Positions 42,655 to 53,649 of a DNA stretch of 64,000 nt are shown piece after piece. A program made the translations under genes and the position numbers. Every line of letters begins with the position of its first letter. Position 1 is the first letter of the stretch. Under the pieces are notes generated by a model, which was not told the DNA's origin, did not search any database, and saw nothing but the letters and a program-made list of their open reading frames with translations. The DNA comes from Rugalucina vietnamica (lineage: Eukaryota; Mollusca; Bivalvia; Lucinida; Lucinidae), in assembly GCA_964017185.1 (NCBI GenBank), contig OZ024879.1:29670956-29734955 (forward strand), read 5' to 3'.

Positions 42655-42752
42655 ACTTGCACATGCAATATACATGATAAACAGATTATTTTTTTCAATT
42701 GTAGAACTAAATTTCACCAGAAAAAAAAAAAGATTTTTTTTAAATATTTTTG

Positions 42753-42842
42753 CTCAAAACATAGATTGTGGGTACACATTAGAACCACCTCCGCTAACGA
42801 GTACCCACAATCTATGTTTTGGATCAAAAATAAGAAAAAATA
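42753..42842. repeat. Hairpin element (CATAGATTGTGGGTAC arms), copy 1
   Basis: TTGCTCAAAACATAGATTGTG and its complement flank GAACCACCTCC. A second, better preserved copy is at 45627-45730. Confidence 0.8.
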
Positions 42843-44312
42843 GATATACCTCTAATATTTATATTAGATTTGGAACCAAGTTATACAGACAAATGGTTGG
42901 AATCCCGATGGATACAAATCGTTCCCCTCTCCTAGCTGATCTATTTTTATACTGGTACGAAAGAGATTTCATGGATTCTCTTAACCATGACAATCAAGCT
43001 GATGTTATCGAGGCTTTTGATCCAACTTTTAGGTTCCTCGATGACCTTTTGAACATTGACAATCCTTATTTTGAAGGCATGGTCAAACAAATTTATCCCC
43101 CTGAACAAAGTTGAATAAAGCAAACAACACAGATACATGTACCGAAGCTCCCTTTTTACACTTACATGTACATCTTTCTATTGCAAATGGACTCGTTTCT
43201 TCTAAAATTTATGATAATTACTTTGATTTTGATATAGAAAACTTTCCGTTTTTGGAGGGTGGCGTTCCTCGCCATGCTTCTTATGGCGTATACATTTCGC
43301 AACTCATTAGGTTTGCTAGAGTCTGCAATCATGTTGCGGACTTCAATGCGCGAAATAAATGTTTAACAGCCAAACTTCTCCAGCAGGGCTAAGGTATCAT
43401 AAACTTCGAAATACATTTTCTAAATTTTGAATTGATTTCCAAATTTAATCTTGGGCTAAAGGCCTTTCGGAACCAGAATTTTATGGTGACTTGGTTTACA
43501 AATTTAAGATACTTATACAGGAAGGGATGATTTTTCTTTTCAATTCAGAAAAATCATTACACGTTACAGACGTATAGGATATAACTTGAATGTTATGCGA
43601 CAGTCTGCATGCTTAGTTTTTAACCCAATCATGGTTGATAACTATGCTACCTTCTTTAATTGCACGCCGGTGGGTCGGGCGTCAGACTTTATGATGGCCC
43701 CGACATAAAGCTATTTATTTTAGTTGGTTGGGGCCGGAGCTTCTTGCCCCACCGGGGTTCAACTGGTGTTTTTCTTTTGCTCCGGAGTTAGTAGGTTATT
43801 GGGTGGCCAGTGATCTCTATCGTCGGGCAGCTTACTCTATCTGTGAGTCCTCGTTTTTGATTCATTATGGAGTTTATCTTGATTCATTTGTTTGTCCATG
43901 ATGATTCATTGACTAGTTAGAGATTCACCACGAGGACCGAACAACAAACTAAATGTTGTGAACCACTGCAGAAGCTGAGGGTGAGGTTAGGTACCTGTAA
44001 AACCGGTTTAAGCCCTCCAGTAATTTTACATTACTGATCGTTCCAAAGCGATATATCTGTAGTGGTTCTTATTGTTTCATGTCTTGGTGTTTAAATTTGT
44101 GCTGTTGGCGCCTTATGTATGTTTTCATATTTTTATTTAAGTGTAGGTAACTGAGTGGCCACTTTTTGGAAAAATAGCTGCTCATTCGGCTTACGATATG
44201 TTTTCATGGTATAAGTACCTGATTGTTAATTTAGTTTTTTCCCACCTCGGTTTTTTTGGTGGGAATCTTTTTTCTGATTACGCCGTTTCCTGATCGTTGC
44301 CTAGTTGTACCC
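42843..44312 (+). mobile_element. Second copy of the reverse-transcriptase retroelement, decayed
   Basis: It contains FGTKLYRQMVGIPMDTNRSP and the catalytic region FLDDLLNIDNPYFEGMV, then in another frame [20 protein letters not shown]. Several frameshifts and stops break it. The 3' UTR (43690-44312) matches the other copies. The FxDD palm motif supports a reverse transcriptase; order Penelope-like is a guess. Confidence 0.75.
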
Positions 44313-44322
44313 TTTTACTAGG

Positions 44323-44937
44323 CATGTGTTTGGGGTTGTTCTCCAAATGGCACCATGATTGGTTGGTAAAATTTGTAATTGGTACTTTACCAATGGTACC
44401 ATGGTAATTAAATTGGTACAAATGGTAATAATGTTACCAACCAACGGTACCATTAGAGAACCCCAAACACACGATAGGTGTATGTTCCGGGCTCTCAAAT
44501 CATTCTCCAATGATTGGTTGGTAACATTTTTACCATTGGTACCAATTTAATTACCAATGGTACCATTGTTAAAATGAAACTGGGCGGCCCCCGTGGCCGA
44601 GCGGTTAAAAGCGCTGTTTCTTAATCACTCGATCATCTCACCGCTGTGACTGGTGTGGGTTCGAGCCCCGCTCTGGCCACATGTGAGACAAGCCAAGTTC
44701 TGCTTGCGGGTGTGTCAGGTGGTTTTTCTCGGGGTTCTCCCGTTTTCGCCCCCCCCCCCCCCCCCCTTCTGATTGGCCCGTCTCATATGAGCTGAAATAA
44801 TCTTGAAAGGGACGTAAAACTGAATTTAAAAAAAAAATGAAATTGGTGCAAATGGTAAAAATGGTAATACCAATGGTACCATTGATACAAATGTTACCAA
44901 CCAATTATGTACCACTGGGGAACCACAAACACACGCA
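44323..44937. mobile_element. Two adjacent foldback elements, one split by a SINE
   Basis: The first (44323-44478) and second (44505-44582 plus 44830-44937) share GGTTGGTAACATT, ATTACCAATGGTACCAT motifs and end near CCACAAACACACG. The second is interrupted by a SINE with about 12-base flanking duplications (AAAATGAAACTG/AAAATGAAATTG). Confidence 0.8.
44583..44829 (+). mobile_element. SINE-A (tRNA-headed, GGGACGTAAAACTG tail)
   Basis: The head GGCCCCCGTGGCCGAGCGGT with B box GGTTCGAGCCCC resembles a tRNA with a long variable arm (Ser/Leu type). The body has GGTTTTTCTCGGGGTTCTCC, a C-run, and a tail AAGGGACGTAAAACTGAATT then poly-A. It splits a foldback element. Confidence 0.88.
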
Positions 44938-45626
44938 ATATAATTGATGACTCTACAGAGCTAAAGTTGGTTTTGTCATCCTTCCAAGAACTCACAAACA
45001 CACTTGAACAACTAATAATAAAAGTATTCAATAAATAAAGATTTTCATTCTGTTTCTGCTCACTGAGAGACAAACGGCCAAGGCGGACATTGCCAACATT
45101 CGTTCCTTGTTTTCTCATGCATTTGGCAGACTTGTCCTCAACAGATTCTCCACAATGTCTACATATTGTACAAGATCTGTCGATTTTAGTGTACCTGCCT
45201 TTTTTTATTTCAAATTCACGAATACTGCATAGAGACTGATTATCTCGTACCTTTGGACATAATGACATCTTTCAAACTACATGTACTCGATAATAAGTAA
45301 GAAATGTATGTACATTCTCAACACCTTGATAATTCTAGTTATTGTTATTGAATCACAACAAACTAAGGGCAAGAAAGTGGTAAACATCTATCAATAGCGA
45401 TCCAGTAATGTCTTTACTGGCCGTTCCAATACGGTTCCAATGCTGTGTTTTATTTTCATTTCGTCTGCTTCTCTTTTGTACTACTTGTAGCCATGTTTGA
45501 CTGACTGATGCTAGCCGGATGGCTACCCCGCTGGGAAAGAGCTTGCCATTACGAAAACACGCCCATGTAATATTCCTAAGTTGTAAAAATTGAAAATTTT
45601 AAGCAGAGACATTTTGATATTTTTCA

Positions 45627-45730
45627 TATTTCTTGCTCAAAACATAGATTGTGGGTACTAGTTAGAACCGCCTTGCCGAGGCGGTTCTAACAAGTACCAA
45701 CAATCTATGTTTGGAGCAAAAAATAAGAAA
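45627..45730. repeat. Hairpin element (CATAGATTGTGGGTAC arms), copy 2
   Basis: Same arms as copy 1, with an inner stem GAACCGCC/GGCGGTTC. It lies about 200 bases left of a large terminal-inverted-repeat element. Confidence 0.82.
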
Positions 45731-47305
45731 AATATGTATACCCCTTTATACCCCGATTTTGCTATACAAAAGTGGGGTTCAAGGGGGTATTCTTTTCATG
45801 GACATGTTTTCCTGATGCCAACCTGCTTGGTATTCGTCATGTTGTATTATTTTCCATTACGTCTTATAATATACAATGTCATTGCTTTCCCTATGGGTAA
45901 GAATGGGATTTAAATTTATTTTATCGTTTCCTAGTACACACCGTACATACGGCTCGTCAAATTCCAACTGGTACGCCAAATTCCAGATGTTTATGTCGGC
46001 GCGTGCGTTTTGGCGGGTAAGTTATTTTGCTGTATTTTACACAGAATACCTAAACTTTTCATGGTATAATCTTATTGAGGCTTATATTTTTTCAGTCTCC
46101 ATCTGAAGGATCATTGATAATCAACGTTTACAGTGTATTTATCGTTTTATTCTGTCGCTAGGCGACAAAAACAATACGCCAAAGTACAGACGGGCGAATG
46201 TCATATGATAAGCGAAATTACAGACGGTCGATACGGAAAATTCCAGACGGTTTATGATACGGGTCTACTAAAACACTTCTTTGTCAGTATATGGTTTAAT
46301 TTGCATCGCTACTAACCATAAATTGCATAAAGAAAACATTACTTGGAAAGGAAATAAAGTGAAACGACTGTCTTTAAACGATTTTATATGCCGTTTTTTT
46401 TACTCAAGATGGACAGGCTGATTGTACTTTTGACTACATGTAAATTTGGAAAAAAATGAAAGCAGATAGTGTGAACATTTGATAATATTCCACATAACTT
46501 AACTGATACATGTATGGCTACTGCAAAGCAATTTTAAATATTCAAATAGAACACTACGCGACTCAGTACACGTACATGTATAAGCGCCATGAGACGGGGA
46601 ATTATTTACGAATAGCGCATTGTTTCTAGCTTTAATTATATGCATACCCCTAATTTTGATTATAAATTCTGTATGGCATGGGCCGGAACTGAACTTTGCG
46701 GTCTGTGCCTGGTCTGTACCACTCGAGTTTGCCGTTTGAGCATTCGCTTTACACAAGAAGACTATGTATTCTGAAGATCTGAGTTTCTTATCATGTTGTC
46801 CACAAATACATCTGGGTTGATTGATCTGCGGATTTGAGTGACACTTTCAAACTTAATGTCCTTTAAAACGGCAAACTCAAGTGAAATTTTATCTCACTAT
46901 GTGGAATTTTGGCCATGAAGATACCGATAGGTAACTGATAAAATTGATAAAACTCTGTTTTTGTCCCTATCCTATTTCAATATGCATAGTATATGTTGTA
47001 CAAAGAATTTTGAAATAAAATTGTACTTTAACCAAACAATTAAAATGTTTTTATCACAAGAGGTGATATCATTACATAAAATTAATGCTAAATAGACTTT
47101 AAGAACACGTGCACTTTGGACACTGTTTCAGTTCTAAAATAGAATAAAATTTACATGATTTACACAAACACTTGAGTGACCTAAAACGATGAAACGGCAA
47201 ACTCGAGTGCAAGGGGGTGTAATATGAAACTAGCCGCGAACTGAGGTACATATTGTGCATCCTGCATACTGCCACAGAGTCAGGGGGCTCATAAGTCATC
47301 AACAT

Positions 47306-47400
47306 AACACGCGTATGTGTCGGCCGGGGTTCGAGCCCACAACCTCTGGAGGATGATGGGAACTAACTACCCACTAGATCACTCAACCTGACAACAGGCC
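47306..47400 (-). mobile_element. tRNA-like SINE head fragment
   Basis: On the minus strand: TGAGTGATCTAGTGGGTAGT and GGGCTCGAACCCCGG act as A- and B-box motifs. It lies inside the large inverted-repeat element. Confidence 0.5.
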
Positions 47401-47519
47401 GTGGTTAAGGTCGTTGACTATCAGCGCCTTTAAAATAAGATTAACCAAGGATCAAGAACTGAGACAATCAGGTTTCAAACCCCGACCACTATGTCACTCT
47501 CATAAAGTTATACTGTGTT

Positions 47520-47770
47520 TGAGTGGAAACAACACAGCAGACACACAAAGTTGAAACAATTTCGAATCAATGTTGATTCAATCAACTTTGAAACAATGTT
47601 GTAGAATCAATGTTGATTCAGTAAATCGTATTGATTCAACAATGTTTAAAGATTGACCGAATCAACATTATTTTAAGATTATTTCAACAATGTGTGTCCT
47701 AATGTTGATTCTACGGTTTCAACATTTTGTGCAAATGTTGATATAGTGAATCAACGTTGTGTGTCTTGAT
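47520..47770. repeat. Degenerate repeats of AATCAATGTTGATTC
   Basis: At least eight palindromic or near-palindromic occurrences of GTTGATTC/GAATCAAC and GTTGAAAC/GTTTCAAC in 250 bases. No reading frame. Confidence 0.75.
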
Positions 47771-47867
47771 GGTGGCCATTTTATCTTTGCCAATCTATAA
47801 ACTGTATGACAGCCGTAAAATTTCCAATTCAAGAATTTATTTTTTGAACGTGTTCTTAGGTATGAGC

Positions 47868-47872
<5 letters not shown>

Positions 47873-47920
<48 letters not shown>
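47873..47920. repeat. (GT)n microsatellite
   Basis: About 24 uninterrupted GT units. The reverse frame reads as poly-His/Thr and is not a gene. Confidence 0.97.
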
Positions 47921-47921
<1 letters not shown>

Positions 47922-48929
47922 GATGAATGAAATATTCTTATAAGGGACGCAAAACTGGATTTAAAAAGTATACTTCCAAGTTGACCGCTTAAGAAGGCCA
48001 AACACTGCCAGGTATTTGAAAAAAATCGCACTCAACACGTCTGATGCGACACGTATCCAAAGTCGTGTCTACGTCTGTTATTTCACGTATCAACAGCTAT
48101 TGTCCGTCTGGTCTTTCAAGTATAAAACGACTGTCGTGGTTCGTATCATGTAAAATCACACATGGTTCAAAAGAATGAGCTGCGCTATCAATAGTAGTAA
48201 TTAATTTGAATGGAAGCTTAAACCAGGCTTTTAAATAGATACTCAGCTATATATATTCGAGCATGCGAATTTCAATTATTTCTAGTTATGGAGATATTTG
48301 GCAAAAAGTATGGATGTTTTCTGAAAAATGGCCATTTTAAGACTTTCGTGCAATGGTTTCGCCAATCCACGGGTAAGATGACCATGACACCTGTATGTAC
48401 AGATGCGTGGATGTCCACACAAGACTGCCGATTATTATTTTCTTCTGAAACCGTTAGCTAAAGTATAATAAAACAAGAAAAAACAACAAAAATAACTTAC
48501 CCGCCAAAACGCACGCGCTGACATAAACATCTGGAATTTCACGTACCAGTTGGAATTTGACGAGCCGTATGTACGGTGTGTAGTAGAAACTTACTAGATC
48601 AGCAGGCGCTCTACTACAATATCTCGGTCCACTTTCGTGTGGAAGTATAACGAAACACAGATGGAAACATCCCGTCTCAGTCTGGAAACTTACATGGTTG
48701 TCAGCTATAGATAATACACAAGTTGGCTTCTTTTAAAAGAATCCAATAGAAAGGTCTGCTGCTAGTTGATAGAGGTGGTTCACTAGTAAAATATTTTAAA
48801 GATTCCAGAGGAAACAAGAAAATGGCTGCAGTATACCACCCGCAAGGTGATAACTTGTAAACCCTGTTTGCTAGTTACAAAGTATTTTAATGGCGTCAAA
48901 CTTCTTCATAGAGCTGCAGTTTATCCATA

Positions 48930-48940
48930 TTCTTAACAAT

Positions 48941-48974
<34 letters not shown>

Positions 48975-49560
48975 TCAAGAACAATCTTCATGCACATCAT
49001 CAGTATGTCTGAAAGATAACTTCAAAGCATTTTAAGGATATATTGAAAACTCTAGGAGGGGTTATTGTTTTCATCAAGAAAAATCTTCATGTGCATCTGC
49101 AATATGGCTGAAAGCTAATTGCAAAGTATTAAAAGGATACACTGTAAAGTCTAGATGGTGTTGATTTCACAAAGTAGGCACGATATGCCATAGCTCAATA
49201 TGTAAAGTGAACGAAAATTTGCCAAGTTCAAAACGCTGTAACATTGTTTAACATCTTCATGCACATCTTCAATATGTCTGAAAGATAACTGCAAAATATC
49301 TAAAGGATATACTGTAAATTCTTGGACGAGCTGATTTCACAAAGTATGCACTATACGCCATAGTTCAATATGTAAAGTGAATGAAAATTGGCTAAGTTCA
49401 AAATGCTGTAAAATTGTTAAAATTTATTTTTTTTTTCACCAAGAAAAATCTTCATGCACATCTTCAATATGTCTGAAAGATAACTACAAAGTATTAAAAT
49501 GATATACTGAAAACTCTAGGAATTTTCACACAGCATGCACTGTTTGTACAATAGCAAACA
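48930..49560 (+). repeat. Tandem repeat, about four units with CTTCATGCACATCTTCAATA
   Basis: Units of roughly 100-170 bases contain ATCTTCATGCACATC, AATATGTCTGAAAGATAACT and GATATACTG.AAACTCTAG. A poly-T run sits at 48941-48973. The GACGGAC signature is absent, so I do not assign a class. Confidence 0.7.
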
Positions 49561-50127
49561 TCTAACATTAAGAATTACAAAGTGGCATAACTCTTGCAAT
49601 ATTGATCCTTCAGTCCCTATTTCCTACCAAACATGCATTGTCTGATGGTTATGGTGTTGAACGAGAACATATTATGAACGAGTTATCCACGAGCAAGAGT
49701 ACTTGCCACGAGTCATTTGCAACCACGGCCCCCATTCCAAGGGAATAGCGGGGATTTGCTGGATCAAAAGTCAAAGTCCCCTGCGGGGACAACTTTTTTT
49801 AGTAAAACCACTGCTGTTTTCTCCCTCAGTCTGCTATGTTTTCATTTCACTGCCGTTTTAAATATATAAAGCAAACCGAGACTTTAACTGTTGTTGTTGT
49901 TTCAAACTCACTCCGAATCTATCGGAATGTATGCACCGGGTAGGTGGTGCGGCTTGTTGTCCATTGTTTACAGACTATGTATTGCTGCGTATTGGATTCT
50001 GTACAGTGAATTTGGGCGGGTTTCTTGTATCGATCTTTTTTGACGTCAGCGATGGCCAATTTAGATGTAAAATAAATAGAACCAGCTCAAAATTTACTGC
50101 ATTCAACCTCAACACAGTGGAAAGGTC

Positions 50128-50340
50128 TGAGGACGATAGCGTAATGGTAAGAGCGTCCGCTTCGGAAGCGGGAGGTCGCGGGTTCGATCCCGGGTCGCGT
50201 CATACCAAAGACGTTAAAAATGGTATCAGTGGCTACCTTGCTTGGCGCTCAGCATTCATAAGGCAAGCACTGGCTTCTCTTCTCCCCAAGGATAAAAAAG
50301 ATAACGTCAGTGACGGGAATACAGTAAATATGTTAAGGTG
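50128..50340 (+). mobile_element. SINE-D copy with tRNA-like head
   Basis: The head GGACGATAGCGTAATGGTAA then CTTCGGAAG, GGTTCGATCCCGGG is a good tRNA look-alike with a CGG-anticodon-like loop. The acceptor stem does not pair well and a non-tRNA body follows, so it is a SINE and not a tRNA gene. Confidence 0.72.
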
Positions 50341-50443
50341 ATGGTTGGTGGTGGGCAGTTTAGTTCTATCATTGTGGTTATCTTGACGTTATTTTGTGAT
50401 AACCGAGGTGCTCCCAGTGGTTGGAGCTAGGATAATACATTCA

Positions 50444-50445
<2 letters not shown>

Positions 50446-50475
<30 letters not shown>
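50446..50475. repeat. (AAT)n microsatellite
   Basis: About ten AAT units downstream of SINE-D. A longer pair of runs is at 63794-63890. Confidence 0.95.
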
Positions 50476-50478
<3 letters not shown>

Positions 50479-51601
50479 ATGCAATAGTGCGCCACTTTTG
50501 CATCACGAAGCAGAGATGCCAGACCGAGGTCCGAGGGACAGATTTGTCTAGCCGCACCTTTCACTTTATCTTGCACATCTCAAGAGATGTGAGGCATGAT
50601 TTTCATCAACATTACATTGGAAATTTTTGTTATATATGATGTACGTATTTCAGTGTGATGCATCATCAAAATATCACATAAATTAGGTACGGTATTTGTT
50701 TGAAAGTATCACAAACCTGACACAATTGGGAGAGACAACCAGACTGTTAGTATGTCATACCGGCAATGTCTCGTACCCGTATTGTAGGTACATCTGTCTT
50801 GAATGCACGATCTGTGCTCTATAGCTGGGACCTTTTCATACTTGGCGATGTTAAATAATTTTCTTAAATGTGTCTTAAACTTTTCTTAAAGCTGATCATG
50901 ACACATCACACCGCACATTGCTGATTTTTACAGCAAATGTTAGCCGCATCCCAAAGTTACTTGTTGACTTTGGTGTTAAGAAAAAATGCATGTCGATATG
51001 AAAACTAAACCTGTGGCATATCTTTACAAAAAATACCTCAAATATTTAGCTTAGAGATGACTAATGCAGACTAAGGCCTTTCATTGGTTTATGTGATTTT
51101 GATTGTAAATAAGATAATAACTTTAATAAGACATTTGAAACTTTGAATAACGTAAATGTTACACATTTTTGCATTATAATTGTCCAGCGACTATGGCTGT
51201 GCTAACTCGGATCCAAAATAACCCTTATTGCATCCGAGGTGCTAATAAGCCACCAAATGAAAGTACTACTCGTGTACATTACATCATGTATGCAATATCC
51301 ATGGATGTACAGCCCGTTTTGGCTTGGTTAAAAGACAGCCTTTCTTGACCTGGTGGTATTTTGATTTAGACATCCCTGATGTAATTTTTTTGAATTGCAG
51401 CACAAGTGTCTTGCCTCGTAATGGGTCACTGATGAGGGTTCGTTACCTACACCCTTTGAATGTTTAACTGCTTTCTAAGTATCTAATCATAATACTTTAA
51501 CAAACTCTGTCATCTTTTGCTAGTGCATTGATACAGTGTTATAAACACATTTTTGCATTGGTTATTCTATCATAAAACCTATAAACAATAGTCTATATTT
51601 T

Positions 51602-52896
51602 TCAGTCTTCACCCTTCGAAGGGAACAATTTGTGACAAAACTCTATCCCTGTGGCGCACCATTCCGGTAATGAATATGTTGACCCCGAACTTTTGCTTGA
51701 TTTGGTTGATTTCTCATCTTCTGCTTGTTCTGCCACTTTCTCTGCAGTATCCTTAGCAACGCTGGTAACAATGTCTGTTGTATCTGGTTCCTCTTTATCA
51801 ACAGCATCAGCAATCTCGTCCACAGCGTCCTCTCCGGAAGAGGGACCCATCCCCGCGCATGGATATTGATCGTTGATCTGCTTACGTCCTTTCCAACAGA
51901 TACAAGCAAATTTACAGAAACAACATAAAAATGGCCCACACGGAATGGCATTGATACATCCTTCGAGACATCCTAATTGTTCGACTATACCAGAATCAGC
52001 AACATGATCAGCCACCTTGAGTGCCGTTTTACCAACTTTAGCACCTACTGCAATAGCTTTCTTTTTCGATACTTTTCTCTTGATTTTACCATCTGTATTC
52101 CTGTCGTCCTGCTCTATTACCTGTTCACTTGGTTCTGCAAAGGCATTGAAAATATGGTTTAGCTCAAAATTCGGTTTTGTTATGGCAACGCCCAAATTAT
52201 CAATTTCAGGGAGTGCGGCGGCGTAGTGGTAGAGCGTCGGACTACGAATCGAGAGGTCCTGGGTTCGATCCCCACAGGCGTCACCGTGTTGTGTCCTTGA
52301 GCAAGACACATTAACTCCCTACACAGTACTGGTTAAACCCAGGAAGCGTTGGCTCCGTCCCGACTTGACTGAAAAATTGTTGACTGGGACGTTAAGCCTC
52401 AACACAAACAAACCAACCAAATCAACAATTTGTCAGTCATGTGGGAAAGGAGCTATCCCTTCATGTTTGTTATCCATTACTCTGCAGAGCTAAAAGTGGC
52501 TTGTTCAAGGACTACACAGAAGAAGTGGCATCTTACACCAGTACATCTGACCCAGTAGGCCTGTACCCTATTTCTAGGTCATCGCGCTCGGCTTGTTTCA
52601 AGGAACGCTGGCTATAAAATAGTTACAGCCCTATTATAGAGGTTAAGTAATTTCTTAGCCAAAAACAAAGTGTCCTGCGTTGTCGTTTATAATAATATAA
52701 TTTCCAAGTGTATAACGCTAACTTCAAAGATCTATTTTGAATTTGATTAATGCGAATGTTGATGAATGGAAAGAAAATGTTTGATCCCTGTAGAAAGCAG
52801 TCTGTACTTCTTTCCGTAGAATGACTTACCTTGGGCGATAATACCATTACCAGCAGGCACCACAGGATCAGCGTGGCCAACTTTAGAGGACATTGT
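51602..52896 (-). CDS. Unrecognised small Cys-rich protein, about 200 residues, two coding exons
   Basis: Exon A (52830-52896, start codon at 52893) encodes MSSKVGHADPVVPAGNGIIA; exon B (51602-52134) starts at a TTTGCAG acceptor and ends in TGA at 51602. The split Glu codon keeps frame (phase 1). The protein begins with a short disordered lead, then a Lys-rich patch (KRKVSKKKAIAVGAKVGK), a Cys-rich hydrophobic core (CINAIPCGPFLCCFCKFACI, about residues 82-101) and an acidic/Ser-rich tail ending PSKGED. The core could be lipidated or membrane-associated, or a disulfide/zinc site; I recognise no family. The first exon and the start context make it a real gene rather than chance. No canonical AATAAA is seen just after the stop. 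Confidence 0.75.
52206..52412 (+). mobile_element. SINE-B copy in intron 2 of the small Cys-rich gene
   Basis: Head GGCGTAGTGGTAGAGCGTCG with GGTTCGATCCCC, body and tail identical in layout to the copy at 28570. It creates a false 5' extension of the downstream coding frame. Confidence 0.88.
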
Positions 52897-53575
52897 CTGA
52901 GAAAACAGAAAAAAATCAATCAAACCGCATTAACCCATATTTGACGAATGGATTCTCCCACCATTATCAATTGGGTGAGTCCATTATCAATGATGTTTAA
53001 GGGCGTTAGGAGTGATTTTTTAATCTCATTTTTCGATGAATTTTCTCTGTGCAAACAGAATAGCCCCAGATTGGACGCCTCGTTCTGTGGCGTCACACCT
53101 GGGGCTATGCTGTTTGCCTGTCACATAAAAAGGACGCGAGTTACTAGTAATTGTTTCGAGTGGCTATGACAAAGGACATTATAACTTTTTTTTCTCTCAA
53201 GACGATCTCACCCCTGTTGAAATGAGCCAGTCAGCAGGTGGGCGGGAAAAACATGTGGTACATCTACAATCAGAACATTGCTTGTCCCACATGCGATCCA
53301 AGCGAAGATAGATTCCACAGCGATGAAATGGCCGACTTATAAATTAGCGATCTGTGCCCGATCTTTGCAGTGCAACCTCCTTCGACGTTGCTTACAGCGT
53401 AAATTCTTTAAAATATAAAATTTGCCGAAAATAGGAAAACGAATATTAATATAAATACATTTATATCATTTTGAAATAAATTGCATTGCTTCAATCTAAG
53501 GCTCACTCATCTACATATTATATGATTACTTCAAACATACATACCGTTCACCACTTCCAGTGTTGGTGTCCTTGT
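52891..53575 (-). promoter_or_regulatory. 5' UTR exon and first intron of the small Cys-rich gene
   Basis: A leader exon of about 30 bases ends at 53545 with a good donor (ACG|GTATGT). An intron then runs to the acceptor at 52897-52898 (TTTTCTCAG), three bases before the start codon. The intron carries one hairpin element (52930-53125) and a diverged SINE-A (53205-53290). Confidence 0.55.
52930..53125. mobile_element. Foldback element with GCAAACAGAATAGCCCCAGA hairpin, copy 2
   Basis: Same arrangement as the copy in UBR5 intron 3: AACCCATATTTGACGAATGG leader, then the hairpin. It lies in the first intron of the small Cys-rich gene. Confidence 0.8.
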
Positions 53576-53602
53576 TATGTGCAAAATGAGCAAAGGCTGT
53601 GG

Positions 53603-53612
53603 AATATATATG
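53603..53612 (-). promoter_or_regulatory. TATA box of the small Cys-rich gene
   Basis: On the minus strand CATATATATTCC lies about 30 bases upstream of the inferred start near 53575, followed by a short leader and a donor site. Position and sequence fit a regulated, TATA-dependent promoter. Confidence 0.55.
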
Positions 53613-53649
53613 CGCCAACCCCATTTTAAATTTAGATCAACATGAATAG

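Larger units (their letters stand above)
45931..48585. mobile_element. 2.65-kb element with 95-bp terminal inverted repeats
   Basis: Left (45931-46029) and right (48491-48585) ends are inverted copies of each other at about 95% identity, including ACACACCGTACATACGGCTC and GCGTTTTGGCGGGTAAGTTA. Subterminal motifs of the type CGCCAAATTCCAGACGG recur at 45973, 46169, 46204 and 46229, as expected for transposase binding sites. I see no transposase. The interior holds a GT microsatellite, a tRNA-like fragment and an AATCAATGTTGATTC-rich stretch. Confidence 0.78.
49600..51600. other. Intergenic, repeats only
   Basis: Apart from SINE-D, an AAT microsatellite and a truncated palindromic element (50480-50560), I see no exon or known element. 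The weak frame at 49931-50341 is mostly SINE. Confidence 0.6.

Noticed and set aside
44894..45268. Cys-rich frame (RSCTICRHCGESVEDKSAKC) as a zinc-finger gene
   Set aside because: Resembles the zinc-binding tail seen in some retroelement proteins and overlaps a foldback element at its end; no exon structure, so not called.
50136..50207. tRNA gene with CGG anticodon
   Set aside because: The acceptor stem pairs poorly and a SINE body follows; better explained as a tRNA-derived SINE head.
52206..52280. tRNA gene on the plus strand
   Set aside because: Shares body and tail with the SINE-B copy at 28570, so it is a SINE.
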